Assembly: GCF_014648815.1 (NCBI RefSeq)
Contig: NZ_BMRV01000005.1
Span: 198,758 to 262,757, forward strand
Origin: Streptomyces flaveolus
Lineage (GTDB): Bacteria; Actinomycetota; Actinomycetes; Streptomycetales; Streptomycetaceae
Length of the DNA: 64,000 nt
Reading direction: 5' to 3'
Every line of letters begins with the position of its first letter. Positions within the stretch are counted from its first letter, which is position 1. The translations under genes were made by a program, and so were the position numbers. A model generated the notes under the pieces. That model was not told the origin of the DNA. It was given only the letters and a program-made list of their open reading frames with translations, and ran no database searches. Of this stretch, positions 1-8,089 are shown one piece after another.

Positions 1-1235
1 CCCTGCTGAAGAGCAAGGTGCTCAAGGAGTACGGCCTGGACAAGGAGTACAAGGTCGTCGACAGCTCCACGCCGGCGATGCTGGCCGAGCTCAAGCGCGC
101 CTACGCCAAGCAGGAGCCGATCGTCACCACGCTCTGGTCGCCGCACTGGGCGTACAACGACTACGACCTGAAGAAGCTCAAGGACCCGAAGGGCGCCTGG
201 GGCAAGGGCGACGGCGTGCACACGCTGTCCCGCAAGGGCTTCGCGGCCGAGAACCCGGTCGTCGGCAAGTGGCTGAAGAACTTCTCGATGACCGAGAAGC
301 AGCTCACCAGCCTCGAGGCCGAGATCAACAAGGCCGGCAAGGGTGGGCAGCAGGACGCCGTCCGCACCTGGCTGAAGGCCAACCCGGGCGTCGTCGACAA
401 GCTGGCCCCGGTCTCCTCCGGGTCCGGCGCCACCCCGCCCGAGGCCGAGCGTGCCGTGGACGTCGCCTGGTTCCCCTGGGACGAGGACGTCGCCGTCACC
501 TATCTGTGGAAGAACGTCCTGGAGCGGCGCGGCTACAAGCTGAACCTCAAGCAGATGGACGTCGGCCCGGTCTACACCGGCCTGGCCTCCGGCGACATCG
601 ACCTCAACTTCGACGCGTGGCTGCCCCACGCCCAGAAGAACTACTGGGACAAGAACAAGGACAAGCTCACCGACCTGGGCACCTGGTACCAGCCGACCTC
701 CCTGGAGATCGCCGTCCCCTCGTACGTGAAGGACGTCAAGTCCCTCGCGGACCTCAAGGGCAAGGCCGACCTCTTCGACGGGAAGATCATCGGCATCGAG
801 CCCGGCACCGGCGAGATGCAGCTGCTCAAGGACGAGGTCATGCCGGGCTACGGCCTGGACAAGGAGTACGAGGTCGTCGACGGCTCCACGCCGGCGATGC
901 TGGCCGAGCTCAAGCGGGCCTACGCCAAGCACGAGCCGGTCGCCGTCGTCCTGTGGTCCCCGCACTGGGCGTACAGCGAGTACGGGCTGACCAAGCTGAA
1001 GGACCCCAAGAAGGCCTTCGGCGAGGGCAACACGATCCGCACCATCTCCAGCCAGGACTTCCCCGGGAAGTACCCGCAGCTCACCGAGTGGATCAAGAAC
1101 TTCCACATGAGCGAGGACGAACTCGGCAGCCTGGAGGCCGAGATCAAGGACCGTGGCCAGGGCCACGAGGAGCAGGCGGTGGCGGCGTGGCTGAAGGAGC
1201 ACCCGGACATGGTCGAGCGGATGACCCCGCAGTGA
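1..1235 (+). CDS. Glycine betaine/proline-type ABC transporter substrate-binding protein, 3' part, tandem OpuAC domains
   Basis: The frame is open from base 3 and gives 410 residues before TGA, so the start lies outside the window. Two homologous OpuAC-type domains are visible: the C-terminal half of one (residues about 1-125), then a complete one (about 145-410). The segment GLDKEYKVVDSSTPAMLAEL recurs as GLDKEYEVVDGSTPAMLAEL exactly 273 codons later, and each copy carries a WSPHWAY motif with the aromatic residues that box quaternary amines in this family. The protein should capture an osmoprotectant for an importer encoded upstream. In Streptomyces such domains are sometimes fused to the permease, which cannot be tested here. 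A strong terminator follows. The family is secure; the ligand is inferred. Confidence 0.88.
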   Translation, partial: LLKSKVLKEYGLDKEYKVVDSSTPAMLAELKRAYAKQEPIVTTLWSPHWAYNDYDLKKLKDPKGAWGKGDGVHTLSRKGFAAENPVVGKWLKNFSMTEKQLTSLEAEINKAGKGGQQDAVRTWLKANPGVVDKLAPVSSGSGATPPEAERAVDVAWFPWDEDVAVTYLWKNVLERRGYKLNLKQMDVGPVYTGLASGDIDLNFDAWLPHAQKNYWDKNKDKLTDLGTWYQPTSLEIAVPSYVKDVKSLADLKGKADLFDGKIIGIEPGTGEMQLLKDEVMPGYGLDKEYEVVDGSTPAMLAELKRAYAKHEPVAVVLWSPHWAYSEYGLTKLKDPKKAFGEGNTIRTISSQDFPGKYPQLTEWIKNFHMSEDELGSLEAEIKDRGQGHEEQAVAAWLKEHPDMVERMTPQ

Positions 1236-1276
1236 CCGGCTGAACCCGCTGGGGTACGGCCTCCGTACCGAGCGTC

Positions 1277-1329
1277 CCCGAGGGGTGGGTCCCCGCGCTT
1301 CCCGAGAGCGCGGGGACCCACCCCTCGGG
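1277..1329. terminator. Strong hairpin terminator after the betaine-binding gene
   Basis: Bases 1277-1299 and 1307-1329 form a perfect 23-bp inverted repeat with a 7-base loop. It lies 42 bases after the stop codon. No clear U-tract follows, which is usual for GC-rich actinobacterial terminators. Confidence 0.85.
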
Positions 1330-1657
1330 TCGTTCCCGCCGGGACACGGTTAGGATCCGGACAACCACGGAGCGCCATGCCACCACCCCAGCCCCGGCGG
1401 TGAGGGCACGGTGGACCAGCGGGGAACACGGAGAGCCGCCTGTGCCTTGAACCGGTAAGGTGCCCGCCGCACACGGCGGGCGGCTCGTCGCGTGGCGAGA
1501 ACTGTGAGGTCGCGGCCACCGCACCGTGACATCGATGTGACGGCCGCATGAAACGGTTTGCCGAACATGCGTAGGGTGCAGAGAACTCCTCGGGAGGACG
1601 GCGCCCCGGCACGGGACGACGGTACGACGGCGACGGGCGAAGGAGGGAGCCGGAGCG
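1330..1657. other. Non-coding gap with a short hairpin
   Basis: No convincing gene lies between the terminator and the cupin regulator. The only structure I see is a perfect 8-bp inverted repeat with a 4-base loop (1462-1469 and 1474-1481, GCCCGCCG/CGGCGGGC), possibly a weak terminator or part of a leader. No clear promoter was found. Confidence 0.5.
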
Positions 1658-2227
1658 ATGGGCGACCACAAAGACCAGCACCTTCGAGTGGGCGCGGCCG
1701 TACGGCGACGGCGCCGCGCCCTGGAGCTGACGCTCGCCGTCGTCTCCGAGCGCAGCGGCCTGTCCGTGCCCTTCCTGAGCCAGATCGAGAACGACCGGGC
1801 CCGCCCCAGCCAGACCTCCCTGGAGAAGGTGGCCGACGCCCTGCGCACCACCGCCGTGGAGCTGCTCGCCGCCGCCGACCCCGCGTGCAGCGTGGACGTG
1901 GTGCGGGCCGAGGACCCGGACCCCGAGCTCGCGCCCAGGGTGCGGTCCCTGGTGCGCGGACACCACCAGATGCACGCCTCGGAGTTCACCGGCGACCACG
2001 ACGCGGGCCGGGAACTGCAGTACCGCAACGACCAGTTGATGTTCGTCGCCGAGGGCGCCGTGGAGATCGAGGCCGAGGGGCGCGCCTACCGGCTGGGACG
2101 CGGCGACACCCTCTACCTGACCGGCGGGGTGCGGCACCGCTGGCGGGCGACGGTGCCCGACACGCGGCTGATCGTCGTCGCCGTCGCCGAGCACATCGAG
2201 GCCGTACACGACCGGCCGCGCCGGTGA
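1658..2227 (+). CDS. XRE-family transcriptional regulator with C-terminal cupin domain
   Basis: This 189-residue protein has an HTH_3/XRE domain at about residues 8-65 (core SGLSVPFLSQIENDRARPS) and a cupin_2 sensor domain at about 110-180. Proteins of this layout repress or activate small metabolic operons and sense a small ligand through the cupin barrel. The ATG at 1658 follows a clear AGGAGGGAG ribosome site at 1641-1649. The stop overlaps the GTG of the next gene, so the two are translationally coupled and the regulator may control that gene or the betaine transporter upstream. The ligand is unknown. Confidence 0.85.
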   Translation: MGDHKDQHLRVGAAVRRRRRALELTLAVVSERSGLSVPFLSQIENDRARPSQTSLEKVADALRTTAVELLAAADPACSVDVVRAEDPDPELAPRVRSLVRGHHQMHASEFTGDHDAGRELQYRNDQLMFVAEGAVEIEAEGRAYRLGRGDTLYLTGGVRHRWRATVPDTRLIVVAVAEHIEAVHDRPRR

Positions 2228-2943
2228 GGGTCGTCTCCCTCGTACCGTCCCTCACGGAGTCCGTCGCGCACACCGTCCCCGGCGCCCTGGCCGGCGCCAC
2301 CGACTGGTGCACGCACCCGGCCGGCCTCGACGCCGTCCGGATCGGCGGCACGAAGAACCCGGACGTCGAGCGGATCCTCGCCCTCGCCCCCGACCTGGTG
2401 CTCGCCAACGAGGAGGAGAACCGGGCACCCGACCTGGACGCCCTGCGCGCGGGCGGGGTCGACGTCCTGGTCACCGAGGTGCGCACCGTCGCGCAGGCCT
2501 TCACGGAACTCGACCGGGTGCTGACGGCCTGCGGCGCGCCGTCCCGGCCCCGGTGGCTGGACGCGGCCCAGGAGGCCTGGTCGGCGCTGCCCGTCCCGGA
2601 GCGCCGCGCCACGGCCGTCGTACCGGTCTGGCGCCGGCCCTGGATGGTGCTGGGCCGCGACACCTTCGCCGGCGACGTGCTCGCCCGCCTCGGCGTCGAC
2701 CACCTGTACGCCGGTCACGCCGAGCGCTATCCGAAGGTCCCGGTCGAGGAACTGCGCGCGGCCCGCCCGGACGTCGTGGTGCTGCCGGACGAGCCGTACC
2801 GCTTCACCGCCGACGACGGGCCGGAGGCATTCCCCGGCCTGCCCTGCGCCCTCGTCGACGGGCGGTGCCTCACGTGGTACGGGCCGTCCCTGGCCGAGGC
2901 GCCCCGGCGGCTGGGCGCGGCGCTGCGAGCAGCGCGCCGCTGA
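2224..2943 (+). CDS. Helical backbone metal receptor-like protein (BtuF/FecB fold), no signal peptide
   Basis: The gene starts at a GTG overlapping the TGA of the cupin regulator and gives 239 residues. The N-terminus VVSLVPSLTESV and the repeated segments ending in LAPDLVLANEEENR and ARPDVVVLPDEPYRF are typical of the cobalamin/iron-siderophore binding fold (PF01497). No signal peptide or lipobox is seen, so it is probably cytoplasmic, unlike classical BtuF; related proteins are annotated as cobalamin-binding. The 3' end overlaps the convergent transporter gene by 74 bp (2870-2943). Substrate not determinable. Confidence 0.8.
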   Translation: MRVVSLVPSLTESVAHTVPGALAGATDWCTHPAGLDAVRIGGTKNPDVERILALAPDLVLANEEENRAPDLDALRAGGVDVLVTEVRTVAQAFTELDRVLTACGAPSRPRWLDAAQEAWSALPVPERRATAVVPVWRRPWMVLGRDTFAGDVLARLGVDHLYAGHAERYPKVPVEELRAARPDVVVLPDEPYRFTADDGPEAFPGLPCALVDGRCLTWYGPSLAEAPRRLGAALRAARR

Positions 2944-4027
2944 CCAGGCCGCGGGCGGTGTGCACGGCCGCGACGAACCAGGCGGTGACGAGCAGCGCGT
3001 ACAGGGCGAGGGTGAGCACGTCGTAGGCGGCGAGACCGGTGTGCCGGGCCAGCGCCTCGCAGCCGGTGACGCAGGTGCCCACCGGGAAGGTGAACGACCA
3101 CCACGTCATCGAGAAGCGCATGCCACGGCGCCGGGCCCGCACGACGTGCGCGGCGGCGAGGGCCAGCCACATCAGCGCGAAGCCCATCACCGGAACGCCG
3201 TACAGGACGGCGAACACCGCGAACCCCTCGGCGTACGGGCCGGGCAGGACACCGGGGGCCAGGTCCGCGAACTGGCCCACGGCGGTCGTGGACTGCCCGA
3301 GTGGGCCCAGCACCAGGAACAGCGACGGGGTGAGCGCGAGCGGCAGCGGACCGCCGGTGAGCAGCCTGCCGAAGATCACCGGGAGTGTCATCAGGGTCGC
3401 GAGCAGGCTCAGCCCGAACATCGCGACGCAGGCGAGCAGCAGCGTCTCGCGGGGCTGCCCCGGCGGCAGATGCGGGACCAGCAGCGGACCGACGGCCGCG
3501 GACACCATCGGTGCGACGAGCGGCAGCAGCCACACGGGGCTGGCCTGGCCCGGTTCTGTCCGGTGCCCTACGGCCATCAGGTACGGGACGGCGACCGCCG
3601 CCGCGAGCCCGATCGCCGTACCGGCGGTGAACAGCACGGTGTCGAGGGCGACCGCGGCCGGCTCGCCGATCCAGTCACGCCCGACGGTCACGGCGCCGGA
3701 GCCGACCGCCAGCAGGGCCATGGACAGGCAGCCGTAGAAGGGGGCCGCGGCCGGGTCCAGCAGATGGGCGCGGGCCTGGTCGCGGTGGTGCCGCCAGTGC
3801 AGGGACCTGGCCACGAGCAGGGCCGTCAGCAGGGCGAGGGACAGCGCCCAGACGGCGGTGCAGACGGTGCGCGGACCGGGTATGTGCCACGGGAGCGCGG
3901 CGCCCGCGGTACCGACCATGGCGGTGCCCATGACGCACGCGTACCAGTTCGGGCCGAGGTGGCGGACGGCCGGGACGCGCCGTACCGGGGCGGAGGCGGG
4001 TGACAGGGGCTGGGCTGCGGTGACCAT
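2870..4027 (-). CDS. TDT-family (TehA/SLAC1-like) membrane transporter
   Basis: The 385-residue protein is strongly hydrophobic with about ten transmembrane segments and an N-terminal NWYACVMGTAMVG, the signature of the tellurite-resistance/dicarboxylate transporter (TDT, PF03595) family. Members move organic or inorganic anions such as malate, sulfite or chloride. The ATG at 4027 was chosen as the first start before the family-conserved region; the frame is open far upstream but that stretch belongs to the divergent LysR gene. It diverges from that LysR gene across a 70-bp gap with two palindromes, so the LysR protein probably controls it. Its 3' end overlaps the gene ending at 2943. Confidence 0.85.
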   Translation of the reverse strand: MVTAAQPLSPASAPVRRVPAVRHLGPNWYACVMGTAMVGTAGAALPWHIPGPRTVCTAVWALSLALLTALLVARSLHWRHHRDQARAHLLDPAAAPFYGCLSMALLAVGSGAVTVGRDWIGEPAAVALDTVLFTAGTAIGLAAAVAVPYLMAVGHRTEPGQASPVWLLPLVAPMVSAAVGPLLVPHLPPGQPRETLLLACVAMFGLSLLATLMTLPVIFGRLLTGGPLPLALTPSLFLVLGPLGQSTTAVGQFADLAPGVLPGPYAEGFAVFAVLYGVPVMGFALMWLALAAAHVVRARRRGMRFSMTWWSFTFPVGTCVTGCEALARHTGLAAYDVLTLALYALLVTAWFVAAVHTARGLVSGALLAAPRPAAGAPRPGTARTT

Positions 4028-4051
4028 GATCCTACGGTCGCGGCGCCCGAA

Positions 4052-4086
4052 GTCCCTGACCAGGGACCATGCCCCTATGAGGGCAT
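4052..4086. promoter_or_regulatory. Divergent TDT/LysR intergenic palindromes (candidate LysR operator)
   Basis: Two inverted repeats lie side by side between the divergent starts: GTCCCTG-AC-CAGGGAC at 4052-4067 and ATGCCC-N6-GGGCAT at 4069-4086. LysR-type regulators usually bind such dyads in the divergent promoter region. Assignment is by position and symmetry only. Confidence 0.55.
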
Positions 4087-4097
4087 AAGCTGGGGTT

Positions 4098-5054
4098 ATG
4101 AGCAGCAGGAGTGTCAGGGGCAACGGGGAGGACGGGCAGGGCGAGCCCGGGCGGCACGTGGCGGGCTCGCTGTCGCACCGCGTGCCGGATCTCGGCGCCA
4201 TGGAGCTGCTGCTGGCGGTGGCGCGGCTGGGCAGCCTCGGCGGGGCCGCGCGCGAGCTGGGCATCACCCAGCCGGCCGCCAGCAGCCGCATCCGCTCGAT
4301 GGAGCGGCAGCTGGGGGTGGCGCTGGTGGACCGCTCGCCGCGCGGATCCCGGCTCACCGACGCCGGCGCACTGGTCACGGACTGGGCGCGGCGGATCGTG
4401 GAGGCGGCCGAGGCGTTCGACGCGGGGGCGCAGGCGCTGCGGGACCGACGGGACTCGCGGCTGCGGGTGGCGGCGAGCATGACCATCGCCGAGTACCTGC
4501 TGCCGGGCTGGCTGGTCGCGCTGCGCGGCCAGCTGCCGGACACCGCCGTGTCGCTGCTCGCGGGGAACTCGGCGGCCGTGGCGGAGCGGCTGCTCGCCGA
4601 CGAGGCCGATCTGGGGTTCGTGGAGGGCGTGAGCGTCCCGGCGGGTCTGGACTCCGCCGTCATCGCCCACGACCGGCTGATCGTCGTGGCGGCACCCACG
4701 CACCCGTGGGCCCGCCGGCGCCGCCCCCTGGCCGCGCAGGAGCTGGCGGCGACCCCGCTGATCCTGCGGGAGGAGGGCTCGGGCACCCGGCAGGTCCTGG
4801 ACGCGGCCCTGGGCGGCCTGGCCCGTCCCCTGATCGAGCTGTCGTCGACCACCGCGGTGAAGGCCGCCGCCGTCGGCGGCGCCGGCCCGGCGGTCCTCAG
4901 CGAACTCGCCGTCGGCGAGGAGCTGACGACGCGCCGCCTGGTCAGCGTGCCGGTGGCGGACGTCGCCCTGGCACGCGACCTGCGCGCCGTATGGCCCACG
5001 GGCCACCGCCCGACGGGACCGGCGAGACAGTTGCTGTCACTGACGCGGGGGTGA
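4098..5054 (+). CDS. LysR-family transcriptional regulator
   Basis: The 318-residue protein has a winged HTH at about residues 35-95 (ARLGSLGGAARELGITQPAA) and a LysR substrate-binding domain from about 120 to 310. The first 33 residues are a polar, disordered-looking extension ahead of the usual LysR start; an internal ATG at 4200 (MELLLAVARLG) would give a protein of conventional length. The 4098 ATG has a poor ribosome site, so the start is uncertain. It diverges from the TDT transporter gene and is its likely regulator. Confidence 0.88.
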   Translation: MSSRSVRGNGEDGQGEPGRHVAGSLSHRVPDLGAMELLLAVARLGSLGGAARELGITQPAASSRIRSMERQLGVALVDRSPRGSRLTDAGALVTDWARRIVEAAEAFDAGAQALRDRRDSRLRVAASMTIAEYLLPGWLVALRGQLPDTAVSLLAGNSAAVAERLLADEADLGFVEGVSVPAGLDSAVIAHDRLIVVAAPTHPWARRRRPLAAQELAATPLILREEGSGTRQVLDAALGGLARPLIELSSTTAVKAAAVGGAGPAVLSELAVGEELTTRRLVSVPVADVALARDLRAVWPTGHRPTGPARQLLSLTRG

Positions 5055-5115
5055 GCCCCCCGGCGGGCTGGTCCGCCCGGCAGGCCGGGGCAGGGTGGTC
5101 CGCCGGTCGGTCCGC

Positions 5116-5832
5116 TCAGCCGATCCGGGCTTCGTCCGCGGCCGATCCGCTCGCCGCGTCGACCAGGGCCCGCATCACCCGGGTGTCCTCGCCCATCTCC
5201 GGGTGCCACTGGACGCCCAGGGCCCAGCCGTCGGCGTCGGGCAGTTCGACCGCCTCCACCGTTCCGTCCGCCGCGTGGGCCGAGGCGATCAGGCCGGCTC
5301 CGAGCCGCTCCACCGCCTGGTGGTGATACGTCGGCACGAACGTCTCCTCCGGCACGACAGCGGCGTACCGCGTCCCCGGCACCGGCGTGACCGGATGGCC
5401 GCCGAACACGCCCACCACCTCCGCGTGGCCCTCGATGTGCTGCACGAGCGTGCCGCCCAGGGCGACGTTCAGCAGCTGCATGCCCCGGCAGATGCCCAGC
5501 AGCGGGACGCGCGCCGCGAGGGCCGCCCCGATGAGCGCGAGCTCCCACGTGTCGCGGGCGCGCGCGGGCGGGCCGGTGCGGGGGTCGGGCTCGGCGCCGT
5601 AACGGACCGGCTCCACGTCGGGGCCGCCCGCGATGACCAGGCCGTCGATCCGGGCGACGGTGGCGGCGGCGTGTTCCGGCGCGTCCGGCGGGAGCATGGC
5701 GGCCAGCCCGCCCGCTCGCTGCACGAGCCGCGGATACCCGGCGGGCAACAGCGCCGCCTCCAGCTCCCACACGCCCCAGCGCGCCGCGGGCTCCAGATAC
5801 GTACTGACGCCGATCAGCGGCCTGGCGCCCAT
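5116..5832 (-). CDS. Class I glutamine amidotransferase-like gamma-glutamyl hydrolase (PuuD type)
   Basis: The 238-residue protein belongs to peptidase family C26. The nucleophile is Cys115 in GICRGMQLLN and the catalytic His210/Glu212 pair sits in VQWHPE. PuuD-type enzymes hydrolyse the gamma-glutamyl bond of gamma-glutamylated amine catabolites. ATG 5832 is preferred over the upstream GTG because GGGAGG lies just before it. It is in tandem with the GntR regulator and divergent from the glutamine synthetase-like ligase, so it probably performs the last step of the same route, releasing glutamate and the oxidised amine product. Confidence 0.87.
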   Translation of the reverse strand: MGARPLIGVSTYLEPAARWGVWELEAALLPAGYPRLVQRAGGLAAMLPPDAPEHAAATVARIDGLVIAGGPDVEPVRYGAEPDPRTGPPARARDTWELALIGAALAARVPLLGICRGMQLLNVALGGTLVQHIEGHAEVVGVFGGHPVTPVPGTRYAAVVPEETFVPTYHHQAVERLGAGLIASAHAADGTVEAVELPDADGWALGVQWHPEMGEDTRVMRALVDAASGSAADEARIG

Positions 5833-5908
5833 CCGACCTCCCGGTAATGGACCGTCTCCGTACCTTTGCAGACCCGGCCGGCCCCGCGACACCCTACGGA
5901 GCGGACCC

Positions 5909-6643
5909 TCACGCCAGGAACCCGCGCAGCAGCGCGGCCGTCCCCGCGCAGTGCTCCCGCATGATCTCCCGCGCCCCGTCCGCGTCCCCGTCGAGCACCG
6001 CCTCCACCAGCGCGGTGTGCTGCCGCTGGGAGTGCTCCAGGTTGCGCACCAGCAGCGGGATGCAGTCCAGCAGGCCGTTCACGCTCGCCCGCACGGCCGC
6101 GTACTGCGCGGTCAGGGTCGGCGAGCCGCACAGCTCCGCGAGGGCCAGGTGCAGCATCGTGTCCACTCGCCGGTACTCCGCCAGCGGCGCCTCGTGCGTG
6201 GCGTCCAGCGCCGCGCGCAGCCGCGCCGCCCGGCCGTCCGTCAGCCCGTGCGCCGCGCACAGCCCGGCCGCCCCCACCTCCAGCACCTCCCGGAAGCGCA
6301 GCACGTCCTCCAGGTCTACCCCGGCGATCCGGCGCCGCAGTTCGTCCTCGCCGCCCGCGTCCGGGCGGGGCAGCACGAACGTGCCGCCGTACCGCCCACG
6401 GCGGGCCTCCAGCAGCCCCTGGTCCTGGAGCACCTTCAGGACCTCGCGCAGCGTCACCCGGCTGACCCCCAGCCGCTCCGCCAGATCCCGCTCGGCCGGC
6501 AGCCGCCCGCCCTCCGGCACCAGGCCCAGCCGGACCACCTGGAGGATCTGCTCCAGCGCCTCCTCGAAGCCGTTGCCGGCCCGCACCGGGCGCAGCACCG
6601 GCGTGAGCCGGTCCGGCACGCTCCCCCCGTTCCCCTCCGGCAT
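5909..6643 (-). CDS. GntR/FadR-subfamily transcriptional regulator
   Basis: The 244-residue protein has an N-terminal winged HTH at about residues 20-85 (PAERDLAERLGVSRVTLREV) and a C-terminal all-helical FCD ligand domain with its metal-binding histidines. ATG 6643 is chosen over the TTG at 6664 because AAGGGGG lies upstream of it. It sits between the hydrolase gene and the divergent ligase gene, so it most likely represses the glutamylation cluster. In S. coelicolor I recall the equivalent being linked to glnA4 regulation, but I cannot confirm this here. Confidence 0.87.
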   Translation of the reverse strand: MPEGNGGSVPDRLTPVLRPVRAGNGFEEALEQILQVVRLGLVPEGGRLPAERDLAERLGVSRVTLREVLKVLQDQGLLEARRGRYGGTFVLPRPDAGGEDELRRRIAGVDLEDVLRFREVLEVGAAGLCAAHGLTDGRAARLRAALDATHEAPLAEYRRVDTMLHLALAELCGSPTLTAQYAAVRASVNGLLDCIPLLVRNLEHSQRQHTALVEAVLDGDADGAREIMREHCAGTAALLRGFLA

Positions 6644-6657
6644 ACGGCCGCGCCCCC

Positions 6658-6700
6658 TTCCCAAGCAATGGTTCCCAGCAATACCTTATGGGTCCCGGTC
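6658..6700. promoter_or_regulatory. Divergent regulator/ligase promoter region with repeated half-sites
   Basis: The 73-bp gap between the divergent starts contains two related direct repeats, ATGGTTCCC and ATGGGTCCC, and a second pair AAGCAATGG and CAGCAATAC. It is also unusually AT-rich for this genome. It is the expected location for the GntR operator and both promoters. I could not define exact -35/-10 boxes. Confidence 0.45.
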
Positions 6701-6716
6701 GGAAGGAGGCCCCTCC

Positions 6717-8081
6717 GTGGCAGACCGCACACCCCCGCTCGGGGTCGAGGAACTGCACGCCCTGGTCGCGGGCGGCGAGATCGACACCGTCGTCCTGGCC
6801 TTCCCCGACATGCAGGGGCGCCTGCAGGGCAAGCGGTTCGCCGCGCGGTTCTTCCTGGACGAGGTCCTCGAGCACGGCACCGAGGGCTGCAACTACCTGC
6901 TCGCCGTCGACACCGACATGAACACCGTCGACGGATACGCCATGTCCTCCTGGGACCGCGGCTACGGCGACTTCGCCCTGCACCCCGACCTGAACACCCT
7001 GCGCCGCCTGCCCTGGAACGAGGGCACGGCCCTGGTCGTCGCCGACCTCGCCTGGGACGACGGCTCCCCGGTGCTCGCCGCGCCCCGCCAGATCCTGCGC
7101 CGTCAGCTGGACCGCCTCGCCGGACACGGCTGGACCGCCCGGGCCGGCACGGAGCTGGAGTTCATCGTCTTCCGCGACACCTACGAACAGGCCTGGGACG
7201 CGAACTACCGCGCACTGACCCCGGCCAACCAGTACAACATCGACTACTCGGTGCTCGGCACCGGCCGCATCGAGCCCCTGCTGCGCCGCATCCGCAACGA
7301 GATGGCCGGCGCCGGCCTCACCGTCGAGTCCGCCAAGGGTGAGTGCAACCCCGGCCAGCACGAGATCGCCTTCCGCTACGACGAGGCCCTCGTTACCTGC
7401 GACCAGCACGCCGTCTACAAGACCGGCGCGAAGGAGATCGCCGCCCAGGAGGGCATGTCGCTCACCTTCATGGCCAAGTACAACGAGCGCGAGGGTAACT
7501 CCTGCCACATCCACCTCTCCCTCGCGGACGCCGACGGGAACAGCGTCATGCCCGGCGACCGCGACGGCGGCATGTCCGAGGTCATGCGGCACTTCCTCGC
7601 CGGACAGCTCGCGGCGCTCCGGGAGTTCTCGCTCCTCTACGCACCCAACATCAACAGCTACAAGCGCTTCCAGCCCGGCTCCTTCGCCCCGACCGCCGTC
7701 GCCTGGGGCCACGACAACCGCACCTGCGCCCTGCGCGTCGTCGGCCACGGCCGCTCCCTGCGCTTCGAGAACCGGCTCCCCGGCGGCGACGTCAACCCGT
7801 ACCTCGCGGTGGCCGGCATGGTCGCGGCCGGTCTGCACGGCGTCGAACAGCGCCTGGAATTGCCCGAGCCCTGCCCGGGCAACGCCTACGCCGCCGGCTT
7901 CGCGCACGTCCCGACCACCCTGCGCGAGGCCGCCGAGCTGTGGGAGAACAGCGCCATCGCCAAGGCCGCCTTCGGGGACGAGGTCGTCGCCCACTACCGC
8001 AACATGGCACGCGTCGAACTGGACGCCTTCGACGCCGCGGTCACGGACTGGGAGCTGCGCCGCTCCTTCGAACGCCTGTGA
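6717..8081 (+). CDS. glnA4: Glutamine synthetase-like gamma-glutamylamine ligase (GlnA4-like, PuuA family)
   Basis: The 454-residue protein has glutamine synthetase beta-grasp and catalytic domains: the GTELEF and NEREGNSCHIHLS metal/glutamate segments, NINSYKRFQPGSFAP, and the C-terminal RLPGGDVNPYLAVA. Its short N-terminus and altered substrate loop resemble PuuA and the Streptomyces gamma-glutamylethanolamide synthetase GlnA4 rather than nitrogen-assimilating GlnA. GTG 6717 follows AAGGAGG at 6703-6709. It is followed by an aldehyde dehydrogenase and an SDR in one operon and diverges from a GntR regulator and a C26 hydrolase. The substrate (ethanolamine) is inferred from recalled literature and context. 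Confidence 0.85.
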   Translation: MADRTPPLGVEELHALVAGGEIDTVVLAFPDMQGRLQGKRFAARFFLDEVLEHGTEGCNYLLAVDTDMNTVDGYAMSSWDRGYGDFALHPDLNTLRRLPWNEGTALVVADLAWDDGSPVLAAPRQILRRQLDRLAGHGWTARAGTELEFIVFRDTYEQAWDANYRALTPANQYNIDYSVLGTGRIEPLLRRIRNEMAGAGLTVESAKGECNPGQHEIAFRYDEALVTCDQHAVYKTGAKEIAAQEGMSLTFMAKYNEREGNSCHIHLSLADADGNSVMPGDRDGGMSEVMRHFLAGQLAALREFSLLYAPNINSYKRFQPGSFAPTAVAWGHDNRTCALRVVGHGRSLRFENRLPGGDVNPYLAVAGMVAAGLHGVEQRLELPEPCPGNAYAAGFAHVPTTLREAAELWENSAIAKAAFGDEVVAHYRNMARVELDAFDAAVTDWELRRSFERL

Positions 8082-8089
8082 GGTCCCCG

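Noticed and set aside
2870..5770. 966-codon minus-strand frame apparently fusing the TDT transporter with a long upstream domain
   Set aside because: Only the part from 4027 encodes the TDT family; the rest is the antisense of the LysR and hydrolase genes with Arg/Pro-rich shadow composition.
5847..8081. 744-residue version of the GlnA4-like ligase
   Set aside because: The extra 290 residues are antisense of the GntR gene. GTG 6717 has AAGGAGG and matches glutamine synthetase length.
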